Shown here: positions 1 to 4,960 of the stretch, piece by piece
How positions within the stretch are numbered: position 1 is the stretch's first letter
How the letters are laid out: each line of letters starts with the position of its first letter
Source: Patescibacteria group bacterium
GTDB taxonomy: Bacteria > Patescibacteriota > Patescibacteriia > 2-12-FULL-60-25
DNA: 9,737 nt
NCBI GenBank assembly: GCA_018817245.1
Contig: JAHIUG010000055.1
Coordinates: 1-9,737, forward strand
Direction: 5' to 3'
Made by a program: the position numbers and the translations under genes
The notes under the pieces: generated by a model
Databases searched by the model: none
What the model was told of the DNA's origin: nothing
What the model saw: only the letters and a program-made list of their open reading frames with translations

Positions 1-10
1 AAAAACATTG

Positions 11-128
11 ATCAATAATCACATCAAGTAAAACAATCTTAACACCAACGAAAATTGCGTGATCGCGCACTTTTTGTTGGTTTTGAATTTTTTGATGTTG
101 AAATCAGAGATGTGATTGGTGCATTGAT
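11..128. other. Gene-free left end with nested inverted repeats
   Basis: No reading frame of useful length covers the first 200 bases; all three forward frames hit stops within about 30 nt of the edge. The segment is structured. AATCACATC at 17-25 is matched by GATGTGATT at 109-117, and ATCAAT (11-16) by ATTGAT (123-128), so an outer imperfect stem with a 5-nt bulge encloses the hairpin at 44-81. A perfect 10-bp palindrome, ATTGATCAAT, lies at 8-17. It could be the 3' end of an off-window transcript, a small structured RNA, or a decayed repeat. I do not recognise a known RNA family. Confidence 0.3.
44..90 (+). terminator. Possible intrinsic terminator of an off-window gene
   Basis: ACCAAC (44-49) pairs with GTTGGT (76-81), enclosing AAAA/TTTT and a GCG/CGC inner pair around a TGAT loop. 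The stem runs directly into TTTTGAATTTTTTG. This resembles a weak rho-independent terminator on the plus strand. The gene it would serve is not in the window. Confidence 0.35.
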
Positions 129-203
129 ATTAGAATGCGGGGTTAGATATCCACATCTTGAATGTTTTTCAAATATATGTTAGCGGTAAATATAGTGCCC
201 CGG

Positions 204-239
204 ATTGAACCATCTTTACGCATATGCGTATAGTTGGGA
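204..239 (+). repeat. Palindromic repeat, copy 1 (upstream of PaaX-like gene)
   Basis: This 36-nt segment recurs at 838-873 with 33 of 36 identical bases, and the two copies bracket the PaaX-like gene. Inside it, 210-237 is a 28-bp near-palindrome centred at 223.5: a perfect 14-bp core TACGCATATGCGTA (217-230) flanked by CCA/TGG outer arms with a few mismatches. The symmetry is what a homodimeric regulator's operator looks like. It coincides with the spacer and -10 of the putative promoter. Confidence 0.75.
205..234 (+). promoter_or_regulatory. Promoter with embedded operator-like palindrome for the PaaX-like gene
   Basis: A -35-like TTGAAC (205-210) and a -10-like TATAGT (229-234) are separated by 18 bp. 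The spacer is almost entirely the palindrome CGCATATGCG and its arms. The predicted start near 241 would leave a leader of about 17 nt before the ATG at 258, with no SD. A palindrome between the promoter elements suggests repression or spacer-distortion control, most simply autoregulation by the protein encoded just downstream. The sequence motifs are seen; the regulation is inferred. Confidence 0.5.
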
Positions 240-257
240 CCGTGCGTTGATACGTTT

Positions 258-842
258 ATGGCAAAGGAGGATAAAAATAAAAACATAAAATACGGTGAAA
301 TTTCTAAAGCAATTTTAACAATCGTCGCCGGTTTGGGAATCTGCTCTGCTGTGATTTTATTGCCAGGCCTAGTGCAGGCTGTGCCGATTTTCAGCACTCG
401 GAAAACACATGAAAAGAAAAAATTGCTAAACAAGACGCTTAAAAGATTCGAAAGACGAGGCCTTATTAAAGCATGGACCGATGGGAGGGGTGATGAAAAG
501 GTTAAACTTACAACCAAAGGGCAAGAGGAGTTGATTCGATATGCTTTGCGGCATACAAAGATAAAAAGACCCAAAAAGTGGGATAAAAAATGGCGAGTAA
601 TAATATTCGATATCCCTCTGGAATTTAATAAAACCAGGGATAGCTTAAGATCATTTCTTAAGAAAAATGATTTTGTTAAGCTTCAGAGAAGTGTTTGGGT
701 ATTTCCTTATCCATGTGAGGAGGTTGTGGAACTTGTCCGTTCGGCTCTTGGTGCTCGTGATGAGACTTTATATCTTACATGTAGTCGTTTTGAAGGTGAC
801 AAATGGATGGGCAGACACTTTAGGCTTAATAATAAACATTGA
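258..842 (+). CDS. PaaX-like regulator with Cas2-like domain
   Basis: The protein has 194 residues from the ATG at 258. An in-frame TTG at 234 lies inside the promoter palindrome, so I reject it as the start. Residues 1-12 are charged. Residues 16-42 form a hydrophobic stretch that may be a membrane anchor. Residues 50-98 read as a winged-helix region ending in the wing-like KVKLTTKGQEEL. Residues 110-175 match the Cas2-like ferredoxin fold of PaaX-type proteins: WRVIIFDIP (Asp118), a central R-x3-LR-x2-L helix and LQRSVWVFPYPCEE. PaaX is the phenylacetate-pathway repressor in E. coli, but the many relatives in CPR genomes are of unknown function and are often mislabelled Cas2. No CRISPR array or cas1 is present. 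A hairpin-forming repeat lies at each end of the gene, suggesting autoregulation or mobility as a cassette. Family assignment is good; function is open. Confidence 0.75.
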   Translation: MAKEDKNKNIKYGEISKAILTIVAGLGICSAVILLPGLVQAVPIFSTRKTHEKKKLLNKTLKRFERRGLIKAWTDGRGDEKVKLTTKGQEELIRYALRHTKIKRPKKWDKKWRVIIFDIPLEFNKTRDSLRSFLKKNDFVKLQRSVWVFPYPCEEVVELVRSALGARDETLYLTCSRFEGDKWMGRHFRLNNKH

Positions 843-873
843 ACCATCTTTACGCATATGCGGATAGATGGGG
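838..873 (+). repeat. Palindromic repeat, copy 2 (overlaps the PaaX-like stop codon)
   Basis: This is the second copy of the 36-nt element at 204-239. It starts two bases before the TGA stop (840-842). Its palindrome spans 844-871 with outer arms CCATCT/AGATGG and the perfect core CGCATATGCG (853-862). It keeps the TTGAAC hexamer, but the -10 has become GATAGA, so it is unlikely to be an active promoter. It fills the gap before the convergent galU-like gene ends at 876. The folded hairpin has no T-tract. Confidence 0.75.
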
Positions 874-875
874 AA

Positions 876-1658
876 TTAATTGAAGTTTATGTCATCTCGT
901 TTGCGGGCAAATTCAATATTCGTATTAAGCCATGACTCTTTAGTTCCTGTATCAAAAATCTGACCGGAGAAACGCACCGCATAATGCGGCTGTTTTTGCA
1001 TCAACATTTTCATGGCGTCAGTCAGTTCCAGTTCCCCGCGCGGACTTGGTAGCACGAGCGGCAGATGATCGTAGATTTCAGGAGTGAGAATGTATGCGCC
1101 CAAAGCAGCAAGACGCGAGCTGGTATTCTCCGGACCCGGTTTTTCGATTAGGTTATTAATCTGAAAGATGCCGGGTTTTAGTTCGGATATTGGTTCCACA
1201 ATGCCGTATTTATTCGCACCCTCATCATCAACCTGAATAACGCCAAAAACAGGGCCTTGATATCGCTCGTACACATCCATCAACTGTCGCACTCGGGGCC
1301 GATCACCAGCAAATATCTCATCTCCGCAAAGTAAAGCGAACGGCTCCTTATTCATTAAATGCTCAACATTTGCCACGGGCGTGGCTGTGCCGTAATGGCC
1401 GTTTTGATGTACGAATGTGATTTCAGCCCCCAATCCCGGATGAAGTTCAAAATATTGCTTAATGAGTGGCTCTTTAAAAGCTGTGGTAACGATTATGATT
1501 TCGCAAATGCCGGACGCTAAAATATCTTCCACTACATAATGCAAGATTGGTTTATCGATAACCGGCAGCATCTCCTTTGGCACAGCTTTGGTAATAGGAT
1601 GAAACCGAGTGCCTGACCCTGCGGCCATAATCATTGCTTTTCGAACTTTCGCGCTCAT
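876..1658 (-). CDS. galU: UTP--glucose-1-phosphate uridylyltransferase-like (GalU family)
   Basis: The predicted 260-residue cytosolic enzyme would form UDP-glucose from UTP and glucose-1-phosphate, a precursor for envelope glycans. The N-terminal signature AAGSGTRFHP (12-21) is the nucleotide-binding loop, followed by TKAVPKEMLPVIDKPILHYV, which is GalU-type rather than RfbA-type. Further landmarks are GTATPV (90-95), LLCGDE with the likely metal-binding Asp113, EKP (172-174), GELELTDAM (208-216) and FDTGTKESWL (235-244). At 260 residues it is shorter than E. coli GalU (about 300), and the usual GLGHA segment is replaced by HYGTAT, so sugar specificity is less certain than the fold. No clear SD precedes the ATG. 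A TAAGAT hexamer ends 6 nt upstream, consistent with a leaderless message. It converges on the PaaX-like gene. Confidence 0.85.
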   Translation of the reverse strand: MSAKVRKAMIMAAGSGTRFHPITKAVPKEMLPVIDKPILHYVVEDILASGICEIIIVTTAFKEPLIKQYFELHPGLGAEITFVHQNGHYGTATPVANVEHLMNKEPFALLCGDEIFAGDRPRVRQLMDVYERYQGPVFGVIQVDDEGANKYGIVEPISELKPGIFQINNLIEKPGPENTSSRLAALGAYILTPEIYDHLPLVLPSPRGELELTDAMKMLMQKQPHYAVRFSGQIFDTGTKESWLNTNIEFARKRDDINFN

Positions 1659-1664
1659 GAACTC

Positions 1665-1670
1665 ATCTTA
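1665..1670 (-). promoter_or_regulatory. Possible -10 box for leaderless galU
   Basis: Read on the minus strand, TAAGAT (1670 to 1665; 4/6 match to TATAAT) ends six bases before the galU ATG, which would place transcription start on the A of the start codon. No good -35 is visible 17 bp upstream. The same spacing occurs at the transporter gene at 6646, which makes the reading more plausible. Confidence 0.3.
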
Positions 1671-1684
1671 CATGAACAGAGTTG

Positions 1685-1731
1685 AAAATAAAAAACCCGA
1701 TATTGCATCTTTTCAGATGAAACACCGGGTT
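1685..1731 (-). terminator. Intrinsic terminator of the HAD-family gene
   Basis: On the minus strand AACCCG (1731-1726) pairs with CGGGTT (1699-1694). An inner stem, CATCT (1719-1715) with AGATG (1710-1706), closes a GAAA-type loop. A TTTTTTATTTT tract follows. It lies 5 bases past the HAD stop codon and separates that transcript from galU. Confidence 0.75.
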
Positions 1732-1735
1732 TGGA

Positions 1736-2500
1736 TTAGCGAGGGAAAATGCCGGCCAGGCTGAGCAGGTTGCGACAACGAGGCACGGTCAAGTCATGAT
1801 CGTCAAACACACCCATTGGGTCGTAGTGCATGGCCTGGAAACCTGCCTGCATGGCTCCGCAAATGTCCACGCGCGGCAAATCGCCAATGTACAGACATTT
1901 TTCTGGTTCGAGTTGCATGCGTGAGGCTGCGCGTCTGAAGATTTCCGAATCGGGCTTGGCGATCTTCTCCACTCCGCTATCGAGAATTGAAACGAAATAA
2001 TCGCGCAAACCAAGATCCGCTAGATCCGACTCCACGCGCCCTTCGGCGTTTGAGATCACACCAAGCGGAATTTTGCGTGCTTTGAGGATTTCCAGAGTGG
2101 GAATTACATCAGGGCCGATGACCGAAACCCAGTTTTTGTCTCTGTGTCTCAGCCAGAAACTGCGGATGAGTTTGTTCAAGGCGGGTTCCAGATCGTCGTC
2201 TGAGCAACGCAGTGCGCCGGTGAACAGAATTTTCAGAAATTCCGCGTACCAAGCGGGCACTGCTTCATCATCAACCGTGCTGGTTCCAAAACCATTTTCC
2301 GGCACATAGCTGTTCGCGAATCTGCGCGCGATTTTATCGCCGCGCATCATGTCAGCCTGCGTGACCGGACGTTCCAGAATTTGCGTGGCCATTTCGGCCT
2401 GCGCTTGAAAATCCGGCCAAACAAGCGTACAGCCGGCGTCAAAGAAGATGGCGTAGATGGAATAATGCTCAAGATCTCGCGCCGTTTTGATTTTCGTCAA
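1736..2500 (-). CDS. HAD-superfamily hydrolase-like protein with altered motif I
   Basis: This 254-residue cytosolic protein has a HAD (subfamily IA-type) layout. Motif I is FFDAGCTLVWP with Asp21 as the expected nucleophile. An alpha-helical cap follows (about 35-120). Motif II is GVISNAEG (Ser150), motif III is the Lys of AKPDSEIF (Lys182), and motif IV is IGDLPRVDICGA (Asp207, Asp212). The second Asp of the usual DxDxT motif, the general acid of HAD phosphatases, is Gly here (DAGCT). Classical phosphatase activity is therefore doubtful, although some HAD groups such as dehalogenases also lack it. The start is TTG at 2500, chosen because GGGGGAG lies four bases upstream and no ATG fits; the reading continues straight into KIKTARDLEHYSIYAIFFD. 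The substrate is unknown. A terminator follows, so it is probably a single-gene unit, divergent from rplU. Confidence 0.8.
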   Translation of the reverse strand: MTKIKTARDLEHYSIYAIFFDAGCTLVWPDFQAQAEMATQILERPVTQADMMRGDKIARRFANSYVPENGFGTSTVDDEAVPAWYAEFLKILFTGALRCSDDDLEPALNKLIRSFWLRHRDKNWVSVIGPDVIPTLEILKARKIPLGVISNAEGRVESDLADLGLRDYFVSILDSGVEKIAKPDSEIFRRAASRMQLEPEKCLYIGDLPRVDICGAMQAGFQAMHYDPMGVFDDHDLTVPRCRNLLSLAGIFPR

Positions 2501-2535
2501 TTTTCTCCCCCTTTTTTTGTTAAAGATCCATGCGC

Positions 2536-2564
2536 AACTTATGGTTTGGTGGCACTTTCGTCAA
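2536..2564 (-). promoter_or_regulatory. Possible promoter of the HAD gene, back to back with the rplU promoter
   Basis: On the minus strand TTGACG (2564-2559) and TAAGTT (2541-2536) are 17 bp apart. The -35 is good and the -10 weak. The -35 hexamers of this and the rplU promoter are only 5 bp apart, so two polymerases could not bind at once and the two genes may be reciprocally expressed. Confidence 0.35.
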
Positions 2565-2569
2565 GGTTC

Positions 2570-2598
2570 TTGACATTTTAAGGAAAAGAGCATATCCT
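2570..2598 (+). promoter_or_regulatory. rplU promoter
   Basis: A consensus TTGACA (2570-2575) and TATCCT (2593-2598) are spaced by exactly 17 bp. Predicted initiation at about 2605 leaves a leader of about three bases before the ATG at 2608. No SD sits between them, so the message is probably leaderless or nearly so. Confidence 0.7.
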
Positions 2599-2607
2599 CT
2601 GCGCACT

Positions 2608-2916
2608 ATGATTGCTGTAATAAAAACAGGTGGCAAACAATATGTCGTCAAGCAGGATGATGTATTAAAGATCGAGAAACTTACTGCCAATGAAGGTGAT
2701 AAGGTTTCTTTTGAAACTTTGCTTATTGCTGAGCCGGATGGTTCAAAGGTTGAGATTGGAACACCGGAATTAGGCACAAAAGTTGAAGGTGAGATTGTTG
2801 AACATGGACGAGGTAAAAAGATTTCAGTTGTAAAATATAAGGCCAAATCTCGATATCGCCGTCGCGTCGGTCATCGACAACCATTTACTAAGGTGAAGAT
2901 TACAAAAGTGGCCTAA
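2608..2916 (+). CDS. rplU: Ribosomal protein bL21
   Basis: The 102-residue product is the normal length for bL21, a 23S rRNA-binding protein of the large subunit. The diagnostic opening is IAVIKTGGKQYVV, followed by the basic C-terminal block KISVVKYKAKSRYRRRVGHRQPFTKVKI with the family signature K-x-K-x2-Y-x3-x-GHRQ. I chose ATG 2608 rather than upstream in-frame starts because bL21 proteins begin with this MxAVIKTGGKQY segment and the upstream codons fall in the promoter. In most bacteria rpmA (bL27) follows directly. Here a terminator-like REP hairpin and a transposase follow instead, so bL27 must be encoded elsewhere. Confidence 0.97.
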   Translation: MIAVIKTGGKQYVVKQDDVLKIEKLTANEGDKVSFETLLIAEPDGSKVEIGTPELGTKVEGEIVEHGRGKKISVVKYKAKSRYRRRVGHRQPFTKVKITKVA

Positions 2917-2925
2917 AAAGATTAA

Positions 2926-2960
2926 AAAAAATGTTCGCCACTAAGTGGCGAACATTTTTT
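2926..2960. repeat. REP hairpin copy 1, doubling as rplU terminator
   Basis: This is a perfect 35-nt palindrome centred on A2943. The core GTTCGCCACT (2933-2942) pairs with AGTGGCGAAC (2944-2953), extended by A-tract/T-tract arms. It lies ten bases after the rplU stop and ends in TTTTTT, so it can act as an intrinsic terminator. By symmetry it can also terminate the convergent transposase gene, whose stop lies five bases away. The core recurs at 3656-3676 and 3704-3734. Confidence 0.9.
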
Positions 2961-2964
2961 AATT

Positions 2965-3645
2965 TCATTTGATAGGAGTATAACGTCCCGACCATTTGCG
3001 GAGAAAGCTAACATAGTTATCGACAGAAGGGAATTTATTTTTTATCTGCGAGCGCTCAATCACTGGCAGCGGTTCCTTCATCCCTTTGTATACTAGATGA
3101 CTTGACCATTCATAATTATCAAGAAAGGAATCAGCTTCCTTCCAGTCCGAAATCATACCTTCTCTCCATTTTAGATTTGTCATATCAAGTGCATTCAAAT
3201 GGATGTAACGTGGTAAGTGCATAAATTGAGCATCATTGTTCACTATTTTGGCTTGAAATGGGCCTTCGAATAAACGTCCGGTTCGTTCATAGCGTATATT
3301 GTAATAGTGAGCATATCCCATTCCCAATCGATGCATAAATTTATTAATACCAGTCTCTTCGGCTTGTTCTAGTAATATGTGAAAGTGATTCGGTAATAAA
3401 CAATAGCTAACAATATTTACCAGTGGAAGTCTATTTATATTCTCATCCAATAAACGCAAATATAAATCTTTACACGCGCTCAGAGGTGATCTGCCGCCTT
3501 TGTGAGAGTATAGTGAATTATTAAACAAAAACATTGATGCATAAAAACGGCGAAAATCAGCAGTATCTTGAAAAATTTTTCGTTGATCAATTCCATGATT
3601 ATAAATATGGTAAAAATTACCAACGGCAAATAAAATTTCACGCAT
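2965..3645 (-). CDS. REP-associated tyrosine transposase (RAYT, IS200-like Y1/HUH)
   Basis: The 226-residue protein belongs to the Y1 single-strand-cleaving HUH nucleases. The opening FYHIYNHGIDQRKIFQD (11-27) is typical of this family. The metal-binding HUH motif is PNHFHILL with His87 and His89. The nucleophilic tyrosine is probably one of the two in HYYN (113-116), followed by the conserved RTGRLFEGPFQAKIV (121-135). The C-terminal YIHLNAL and YEWSSH blocks are also family hallmarks. Known RAYTs bind REP hairpins and cut beside them. Here three hairpins of one family flank the gene, copy 2 lying 11 bases upstream of the ATG, so transposase expression and substrate recognition may be linked. 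No SD is seen. No truncation or missing catalytic residue is evident, so it may be active. Confidence 0.92.
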   Translation of the reverse strand: MREILFAVGNFYHIYNHGIDQRKIFQDTADFRRFYASMFLFNNSLYSHKGGRSPLSACKDLYLRLLDENINRLPLVNIVSYCLLPNHFHILLEQAEETGINKFMHRLGMGYAHYYNIRYERTGRLFEGPFQAKIVNNDAQFMHLPRYIHLNALDMTNLKWREGMISDWKEADSFLDNYEWSSHLVYKGMKEPLPVIERSQIKNKFPSVDNYVSFLRKWSGRYTPIK

Positions 3646-3655
3646 AAAATAAATT

Positions 3656-3676
3656 GTTCGTCACTAAGTGACGAAC
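3656..3676. repeat. REP hairpin copy 2 with compensated base-pair change
   Basis: GTTCGTCACT and AGTGACGAAC form a perfect 21-nt palindrome centred on A3666. Relative to copies 1 and 3, one C is changed to T (3661) and its pairing partner G to A (3671), so the stem stays fully paired. It lies between the transposase start and the third copy. Confidence 0.9.
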
Positions 3677-3703
3677 GTATTTTACTATGGAATTTTAATA
3701 AAT

Positions 3704-3734
3704 CAAATGTTCGCCACTTAGTGGCGAACATTTG
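3704..3734. repeat. REP hairpin copy 3, inverted, between recR and the transposase
   Basis: This is a perfect 31-nt palindrome centred on T3719. It has the same core as copy 1 in opposite orientation, with CAAAT/ATTTG outer arms. It begins eight bases beyond the recR stop on the minus strand and could end recR transcription, although no long T-tract follows on that strand. Confidence 0.9.
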
Positions 3735-3742
3735 TGTTTCTT

Positions 3743-4402
3743 TTACTTTTCAGATTTTCGATTCTTGAGCGCATCTGCCAGAGTTGAGGAGTCTGCGTAT
3801 TCGAGTTGTGCGCCAGATGGGAGGCCGCGTGCTAATCTTGTGACTTTTATTGGGAGATCTGCGAGATGTTTAGTTAAATAAAGTACAGTTGTATCGCCGC
3901 TCACATCAGGATCAAAGGCGAGGATTAGCTCATTTATTTTATCTGAAGATTCTTCTTCAGTAACGCCCCCTAACCCCCTCTTAACCCAAGAGGGGGGATT
4001 CTCTTGTACACGGCTGAGGAGCGCTTTGATATTCAAACTTTCAGGAGTACGGCCGGAGATTGGATCAATCAATCCGCCAAGAACATGATATGCACCTTTG
4101 AACGCTCCTGAATCTTCTATCACTCGCGCATCCTGACTTGTTGCTACAACGCAGAGAATTGTTCGATCACGTTGCATGTCAGAGCAGATGGAACATGTTC
4201 CGTTTTCAGACCAAAGACCGCAGACATGGCAGCGCTCCACAGATTCAGCCAGGTTTAAAAGAGCCTGAGCAAAACGCTTCATCCGATCTTTTGGTTGATT
4301 AACCAACCAATACGCATAACGCAAAGCCGCCCGAGGTCCAACACCCGGCAGTTTGTCGAATTCAGCAGCCAGATCAGAAATGGGTTGAGGAATTTTAGCC
4401 AT
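3743..4402 (-). CDS. recR: Recombination mediator RecR
   Basis: RecR works with RecO (and RecF) to load RecA on gapped single-stranded DNA. The 219 residues contain an N-terminal helix-hairpin-helix (LPGVGPRAALRYAYWL, 18-33), a Cys4 zinc finger (Cys58, Cys61, Cys70, Cys73), a Toprim domain (81-168) and the C-terminal KVTRLARGLPSGAQLEYAD signature (186-204). Two features are odd. Residues of about 134-151 (ENPPSWVKRGLGGVTEEE) have no place in RecR and are encoded by a palindromic repeat, which explains the length above the usual 200. The Toprim glutamate that E. coli RecR carries in CVVES is Ala87 here (CVVAT). The ATG at 4402 has no SD; a GATAAA hexamer lies 7 nt upstream. It follows ybaB, the classical partner of recR, but is separated from it by 237 nt of repeats. 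Confidence 0.93.
   Translation of the reverse strand: MAKIPQPISDLAAEFDKLPGVGPRAALRYAYWLVNQPKDRMKRFAQALLNLAESVERCHVCGLWSENGTCSICSDMQRDRTILCVVATSQDARVIEDSGAFKGAYHVLGGLIDPISGRTPESLNIKALLSRVQENPPSWVKRGLGGVTEEESSDKINELILAFDPDVSGDTTVLYLTKHLADLPIKVTRLARGLPSGAQLEYADSSTLADALKNRKSEK
3961..3998 (-). repeat. Palindromic repeat inserted in frame inside recR
   Basis: CCCCCTCTT (3974-3982) and AAGAGGGGG (3988-3996) form a 9-bp stem with a five-base loop, followed by a second C/G-rich half-site at 3965-3973. On the recR strand it reads as NPPSWVKRGLGGV, about residues 135-147, without a stop or frameshift. C-run/G-run palindromes of this kind are usually intergenic. The insertion lies on the surface-loop side between the LNIKALL helix and the INELILAFDP strand of the Toprim domain, where length variation could be tolerated. 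Confidence 0.75.
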
Positions 4403-4415
4403 ATATAAATTTATC

Positions 4416-4443
4416 TGTCATTGCGAGCACAGCGTGGCAATCT
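4416..4443. repeat. Dispersed short palindromic element, type A
   Basis: TGTCATTGCGAG followed by AGCGTGGCAATCT forms a hairpin with ATTGC (4420-4424) and GCAAT (4437-4441). A second member, interrupted by a GC-rich palindrome, is at 8356-8402. Elements of this form (GTCATTGCGAG...GCAATCT) are scattered through intergenic DNA of many bacteria. Confidence 0.7.
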
Positions 4444-4450
4444 CTCTTTT

Positions 4451-4505
4451 TGTCATTTCGACCGGAACGGAACGTGGTGAAGTGTAGTGGAGAAATCTTT
4501 CAGAA
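4451..4505. repeat. Dispersed short repeat, type B
   Basis: The segment opens with TGTCATTTCGACCGG and continues to GGAGAAATCT, a form (GTCATTTCGACC...GGAGAAATC) that recurs as an intergenic repeat in many genomes. It shares the GTCAT...GAGAGATCT layout with the 35-bp units that follow, read in the opposite orientation. Confidence 0.55.
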
Positions 4506-4637
4506 AGATCTCTCCGCGTTGGTCGAGATGACAGATGGTGAGATCTCTCCGCGTTGGTCGAGATGACAGATGGTGAGATCTCTCCGCGTTGGTCGAGATG
4601 ACAGATGGTGAGATCTCTCCCGCTGGTCGAGATGACA
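4506..4637. repeat. 35-bp tandem array, four units, between recR and ybaB
   Basis: Units begin with AGATCTCTCC at 4506, 4541, 4576 and 4611. The first three are identical over 35 bp; the fourth is shortened and loses its tail just before the ybaB stop codon at 4640. On the minus strand each unit can fold through ATCTC...GAGAGAT. There are no unique spacers, so it is a minisatellite and not a CRISPR. It lies between two genes that are normally close together and could affect recR expression from upstream. Identity of units 1-3 points to recent expansion. Confidence 0.9.
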
Positions 4638-4639
4638 AA

Positions 4640-4951
4640 TTATTTTCTCATCAACTCCTGCATATCCTGAGCAAGATCCATTCCTCCAAGATCCTTCATC
4701 TTGTTAGCTAGAACTTTTTGCACTTTATCCACACCATCATTTACAGCTTCTTTTATAAGCCCTTCAAGCTGCTCTTTGTTTCCAATAACTTCCGGGTCAA
4801 TAGTCACTTTCTGTACTTTTTGATTTCCATCTATAGTTACTTTGACTTTGCCCCAGCCTGCTGAACCTTCAACGCGTTCTTCGGCTAGAGCTGATTGAAT
4901 ACTTTTTGCCTTTTGGCGAACATCTTTGATTTGTTTAAGTTTGTTGAACAT
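4640..4951 (-). CDS. ybaB: YbaB/EbfC family nucleoid-associated protein
   Basis: The 103-residue length is usual for the family, whose members are small dimeric DNA-binding proteins associated with the nucleoid and encoded next to recR in many bacteria. The layout is visible: an N-terminal helix with coiled-coil-like character (MFNKLKQIKDVRQKAKSIQSAL), the strand pair GWGKVKVTIDGNQKVQKVTIDPEV (32-55), then a helix EQLEGLIKEAVNDGVDKVQKVLANKM and a Gly/Met-rich end. It lies 51 nt after the dnaB stop in the same direction. No SD precedes the ATG; the upstream bases are AT-rich and adjoin a heptamer array. Confidence 0.93.
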   Translation of the reverse strand: MFNKLKQIKDVRQKAKSIQSALAEERVEGSAGWGKVKVTIDGNQKVQKVTIDPEVIGNKEQLEGLIKEAVNDGVDKVQKVLANKMKDLGGMDLAQDMQELMRK

Positions 4952-4960
4952 ATATATTTG

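Larger units (their letters stand above)
2926..3734 (-). mobile_element. REPtron-like unit: RAYT transposase bracketed by REP hairpins
   Basis: One transposase gene is flanked by members of the same hairpin family: one copy after its stop and two copies before its start. Copies 1 and 2 have A at the centre and copy 3 has T, so copy 3 is in the opposite orientation. This is the arrangement described for REP-associated tyrosine transposases, whose known members bind and cleave their own REP sequences. The unit sits precisely between rplU and recR. Whether it moves as one piece cannot be told from a single copy. Confidence 0.7.

Noticed and set aside
143..574. 143-codon minus-strand frame opposite the PaaX-like gene
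   Set aside because: It is antisense to a recognisable gene, crosses the promoter palindrome, and shows no domain or SD.
258..842. True CRISPR Cas2 endonuclease
   Set aside because: The Cas2-like fold is preceded by a winged-helix region as in PaaX proteins, and there is no cas1 or CRISPR array in the window.
4506..4637. CRISPR-like array of four evenly spaced repeats
   Set aside because: The 35-bp units abut one another with no unique spacers, so this is a tandem repeat. No cas genes accompany it.
4453..4638. Small minus-strand protein in the recR-ybaB gap
   Set aside because: It is a translation of dispersed and tandem repeats, with no independent coding evidence or SD.
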